Assembly (NCBI GenBank): GCA_027596075.1
Contig: JADGJC010000494.1
Coordinates: 1 to 22,654 of the forward strand
Source: Rhizophlyctis rosea
Taxonomy: Eukaryota; Chytridiomycota; Chytridiomycetes; Rhizophlyctidales; Rhizophlyctidaceae
Direction: 5' to 3'
DNA: 22,654 nucleotides
Shown here: piece by piece, positions 20,731 to 22,654 of the stretch
Position numbering within the stretch: position 1 is the first letter of the stretch
How the letters are laid out: every line of letters begins with the position of its first letter
Notes under the pieces: generated by a model
Told to the model about the DNA's origin: nothing
The model's input: only the letters and a program-made list of their open reading frames with translations
Databases searched by the model: none
Made by a program: the position numbers and the translations under genes

Positions 20731-20732
20731 TT
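20727..20732 (+). terminator. RNA polymerase III T-run terminator of the 5S gene
   Basis: Six consecutive T residues directly follow the 5S 3' helix (GTAGTTTTTT), sufficient for polymerase III termination. Confidence 0.75.
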
Positions 20733-21500
20733 GCACCTCTTTGCGGCACCTCTTTGCGCATTTGAGAGTACATTTCGTCAACCCGATTGTTCAATCTATC
20801 TCCGTTAGACCTTTGGATGCTTGATTGATTGTTCATCTGATGCTATGATGAAAAATGAGTTTTGGGAATTTACAGCTTATTGCTCCCCAATGTCTATAAT
20901 ATCCCTGTGACGGCTCTCAACGCTTTCTCTGGTACAGAGATAAAGATCTAAACTGTTGAAAACATTGTGACAGTCACAAATTTTCGCCGTTATGCATGTG
21001 TATAGTGATCCAATTGCGTCCGTTCATGGGACGTCATCAATCATGGATCCTCCGCTCCTCGATCACACGAAAAGATGACAATCCAAACCTAGCATTTTCA
21101 AGCCATGATCCCACCCTGCTGTCCGGATGAATCAGACAACAGCTGGGCGAAGACATTTTTAGAATCCAATCGATCCCAACAAGATTTTGATCGTAGCGGT
21201 TGGGATGGGTTTATCACGGGCTGAAACAGCTTCCTTAACATTGCAGAAAGCACGGATGCTAATACGACACCACCATTGATGGTGTCGCCTCTTTCCTCCT
21301 TCTCCATCCGCTGCAAGTAACGGCATTTCTGCCACAGAAACTCATCCCACCGCGATGCCTACATAATAGGACCCTGACGAAACGCCAAACGCTAATAAGC
21401 CCACACATCCTTTCAAACGATTTCTCATTCGCAAAAGTTTCATTAATCCGAGACGGAAATCGAGGGACTAAAGAAATAGATTCATAAAACGAAACACGCA
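20733..21500. other. Intergenic between 5S and the STPG2-like gene
   Basis: No gene was recognised. The minus-strand frame that crosses the 5S gene (20354-20836) is a shadow of it. The last 100-200 bp before 21501 must hold the STPG2-like promoter, but no clear element is visible. Confidence 0.5.
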
Positions 21501-22487
21501 ATGTATTCCCGCACCGAACGCAAGTTTCTGACTCCAGATGCGGACCACGCGAATCCGAACTTGGGGCCAGGATGCTACACGCACGACCAGGTGATGCTGT
21601 TTGCTGGGAAGGTTGTTGGAGATGAAGGGTGAGTTTTTTTCCCTCGAATGTTTGAGGTGCCTATTAGGGTGGTCAAGATGGGAATCTTCGCATTTTCGAG
21701 AACTCGATAATGCACCTTTCACATAGGCTTTTGATTTTACCTCCCTTTCTCCCATTCCATTCACCCTCCGTTACAACCAGATACGCCCCCTTCGCCTGCC
21801 TAACACCCCGCATCTCCCACTTCGATACCACCATCCACCCCGGGCCCGCCCCAGGCTCCTACTCACCCCCCGTCGTCCGCCCCCCACCAAAACACCACGC
21901 CCACGCACCCCTCTTCGGCAAATCCCGCGCAACACGCTTCAAAGGTGCTGGGACCTTCACTCCCGGTCCCGGGACCTATAAAGTCGAATCACGCCTCGGA
22001 CGGAAATCCAAAAAACGACAGGAACATGACGTAGAGGGACGGTTGGAGGTGGGGAGTCGGACGCATCCGCTTGGCAAGGTGCCGGTTGGGGGTGTTGAGG
22101 GGGGACGGAGGGGGGTAGAGAGGGAGGAGGGGGGTGAGAGTGGGGAGGTTAGGGATGGGGCGGCTAGTGCGAGGGGGATTGGGGTATTTGGGAAGGGGAG
22201 GAGTGTGAAGGGGAGGAAGGAGAGGACTATTGTTTGGAGGAGGAAGTATGTTCCGCCGAGTATTCCTGTTGGGAGATATGCGTTTGGATATCAAGAGACG
22301 AAAGGTGAGTATCGGCTGTATTCATATCGTAAACTTCTGATGGGATGGATGAGGGGTTTTGGCGGGGTTTAGAGGAATGAGCAACGATACGGAACGAGAA
22401 CTGAAATTCTGAACACATATGTCCTTCCATTTGCATTTGGCAGAAGGAGACCTCATCCCCCGCAAACCCCCCCAAAGCGCCCCCGAC
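21501..22487 (+). CDS. STPG2: STPG2-like sperm-tail PG-rich-repeat protein (5' part; continues past visible exons)
   Basis: Three exons join in phase: 21501-21628, 21781-22304 and 22444-22487, with introns of 152 and 139 bp; a GTAGGT donor at 22488 implies further exons. The start MYSRTERKFLTP and the PG-rich repeats LGPGCYTHDQ, PGPAPGSYSPP and FTPGPGTYKVESR fit the sperm-tail PG-rich family. The spacing of the first repeats, the APFACLTPRISHF block and the later PPSIPVGRYAFGYQETKEGD resemble STPG2. Members of this family are found in or near axonemal microtubules, some as microtubule inner proteins, so a role in the zoospore flagellum is likely. Residues of about 22020-22230 are a Gly/Glu/Arg-rich insertion with purine-rich codons, less conserved in appearance and perhaps disordered. 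Other STPG paralogues are the main alternative. Confidence 0.78.
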
Positions 22488-22514
22488 GTAGGTTAGCCCC
22501 CCGCTCCGCCCGCG

Positions 22515-22575
22515 CCCCCCCCCCCCCCCCCCCCCCCCCACCCCCCCCACCCCCCCCCCCCCCCCCCCCCCCCCC
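22515..22575 (+). repeat. 61-bp near-pure poly-C tract in an intron
   Basis: Apart from two A residues (about 22540 and 22549) the tract is pure C on the plus strand and G on the minus strand. It lies 27 bp after the third-exon donor of the STPG2-like gene. It can form i-motif (C strand) or G-quadruplex (G strand) structure. Its exact length is doubtful in any assembly. Confidence 0.85.
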
Positions 22576-22654
22576 ACTACTACAAGCCATCTAATACTCG
22601 GTAGTGCATTACTTTTGCTCATTGGCTTCTTTGGATTCTGTTCTATTGCTAGTA

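Noticed and set aside
20354..20836. 160-codon minus-strand open frame
   Set aside because: It runs through the 5S rRNA gene on the opposite strand and shows no protein features.
21989..22294. Pro-rich minus-strand frame
   Set aside because: It is antisense to the purine-rich part of STPG2-like exon 2.

Overview
The window looks like nuclear DNA of a zoosporic (flagellated), plant-matter-degrading fungus of the chytrid type. It carries spliced genes with short introns (mostly 60-115 bp, GT-AG plus two well-supported GC-AG introns), a solitary 5S rRNA gene, and no bacterial-style operons. Two genes belong to families tied to cilia and flagella: an LRRC49-like tubulin polyglutamylase complex subunit at the left edge and an STPG2-like sperm-tail PG-rich-repeat protein at the right edge. 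Two more encode secreted copper lytic polysaccharide monooxygenases (LPMOs): an AA9 enzyme with a C-terminal CBM1 (cellulose) and an AA11 enzyme with a C-terminal CBM19-like module (chitin). Flagellar genes plus cellulolytic LPMOs point to a soil or detritus chytrid; a Rhizophlyctis-like organism is a guess, not something the sequence proves.

Layout. 1-1729 (minus): LRRC49-like core, running off the left edge. About 1.88-3.65 kb (minus): several open, low-complexity or Cys-rich exon-like pieces that could be upstream exons of that gene or one separate poorly resolved membrane protein. About 4.6-6.4 kb (plus): an array of roughly ten short exon-like repeat units separated by 53-67 bp GT...AG spacers; the units carry frame-breaking stops and several have imperfect inverted-repeat ends. 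This is the most unusual feature of the window. 6358-7051 (plus): a possible hypothetical coding end downstream of the array. 7825-9070 (minus): AA9 LPMO. 10304-11128 (minus): small PARP-type zinc-finger protein. 11545-16159 (minus): Cid1-family non-canonical poly(A)/poly(U) polymerase, with eight exons and a very long disordered tail. 18072-19355 (minus): AA11 LPMO. 20611-20730 (plus): 5S rRNA. 21501-22487+ (plus): STPG2-like gene, continuing past a 61-bp poly-C tract in its third intron.

The genes do not form one pathway. The two LPMOs are secreted enzymes for complementary substrates (cellulose and chitin), the two edge genes serve axoneme assembly or tubulin modification, and the nucleotidyltransferase and zinc-finger proteins are nuclear or RNA-related. 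Exon boundaries were derived by hand from splice motifs, reading-frame continuity and remembered family sequence patterns; no database search was run.
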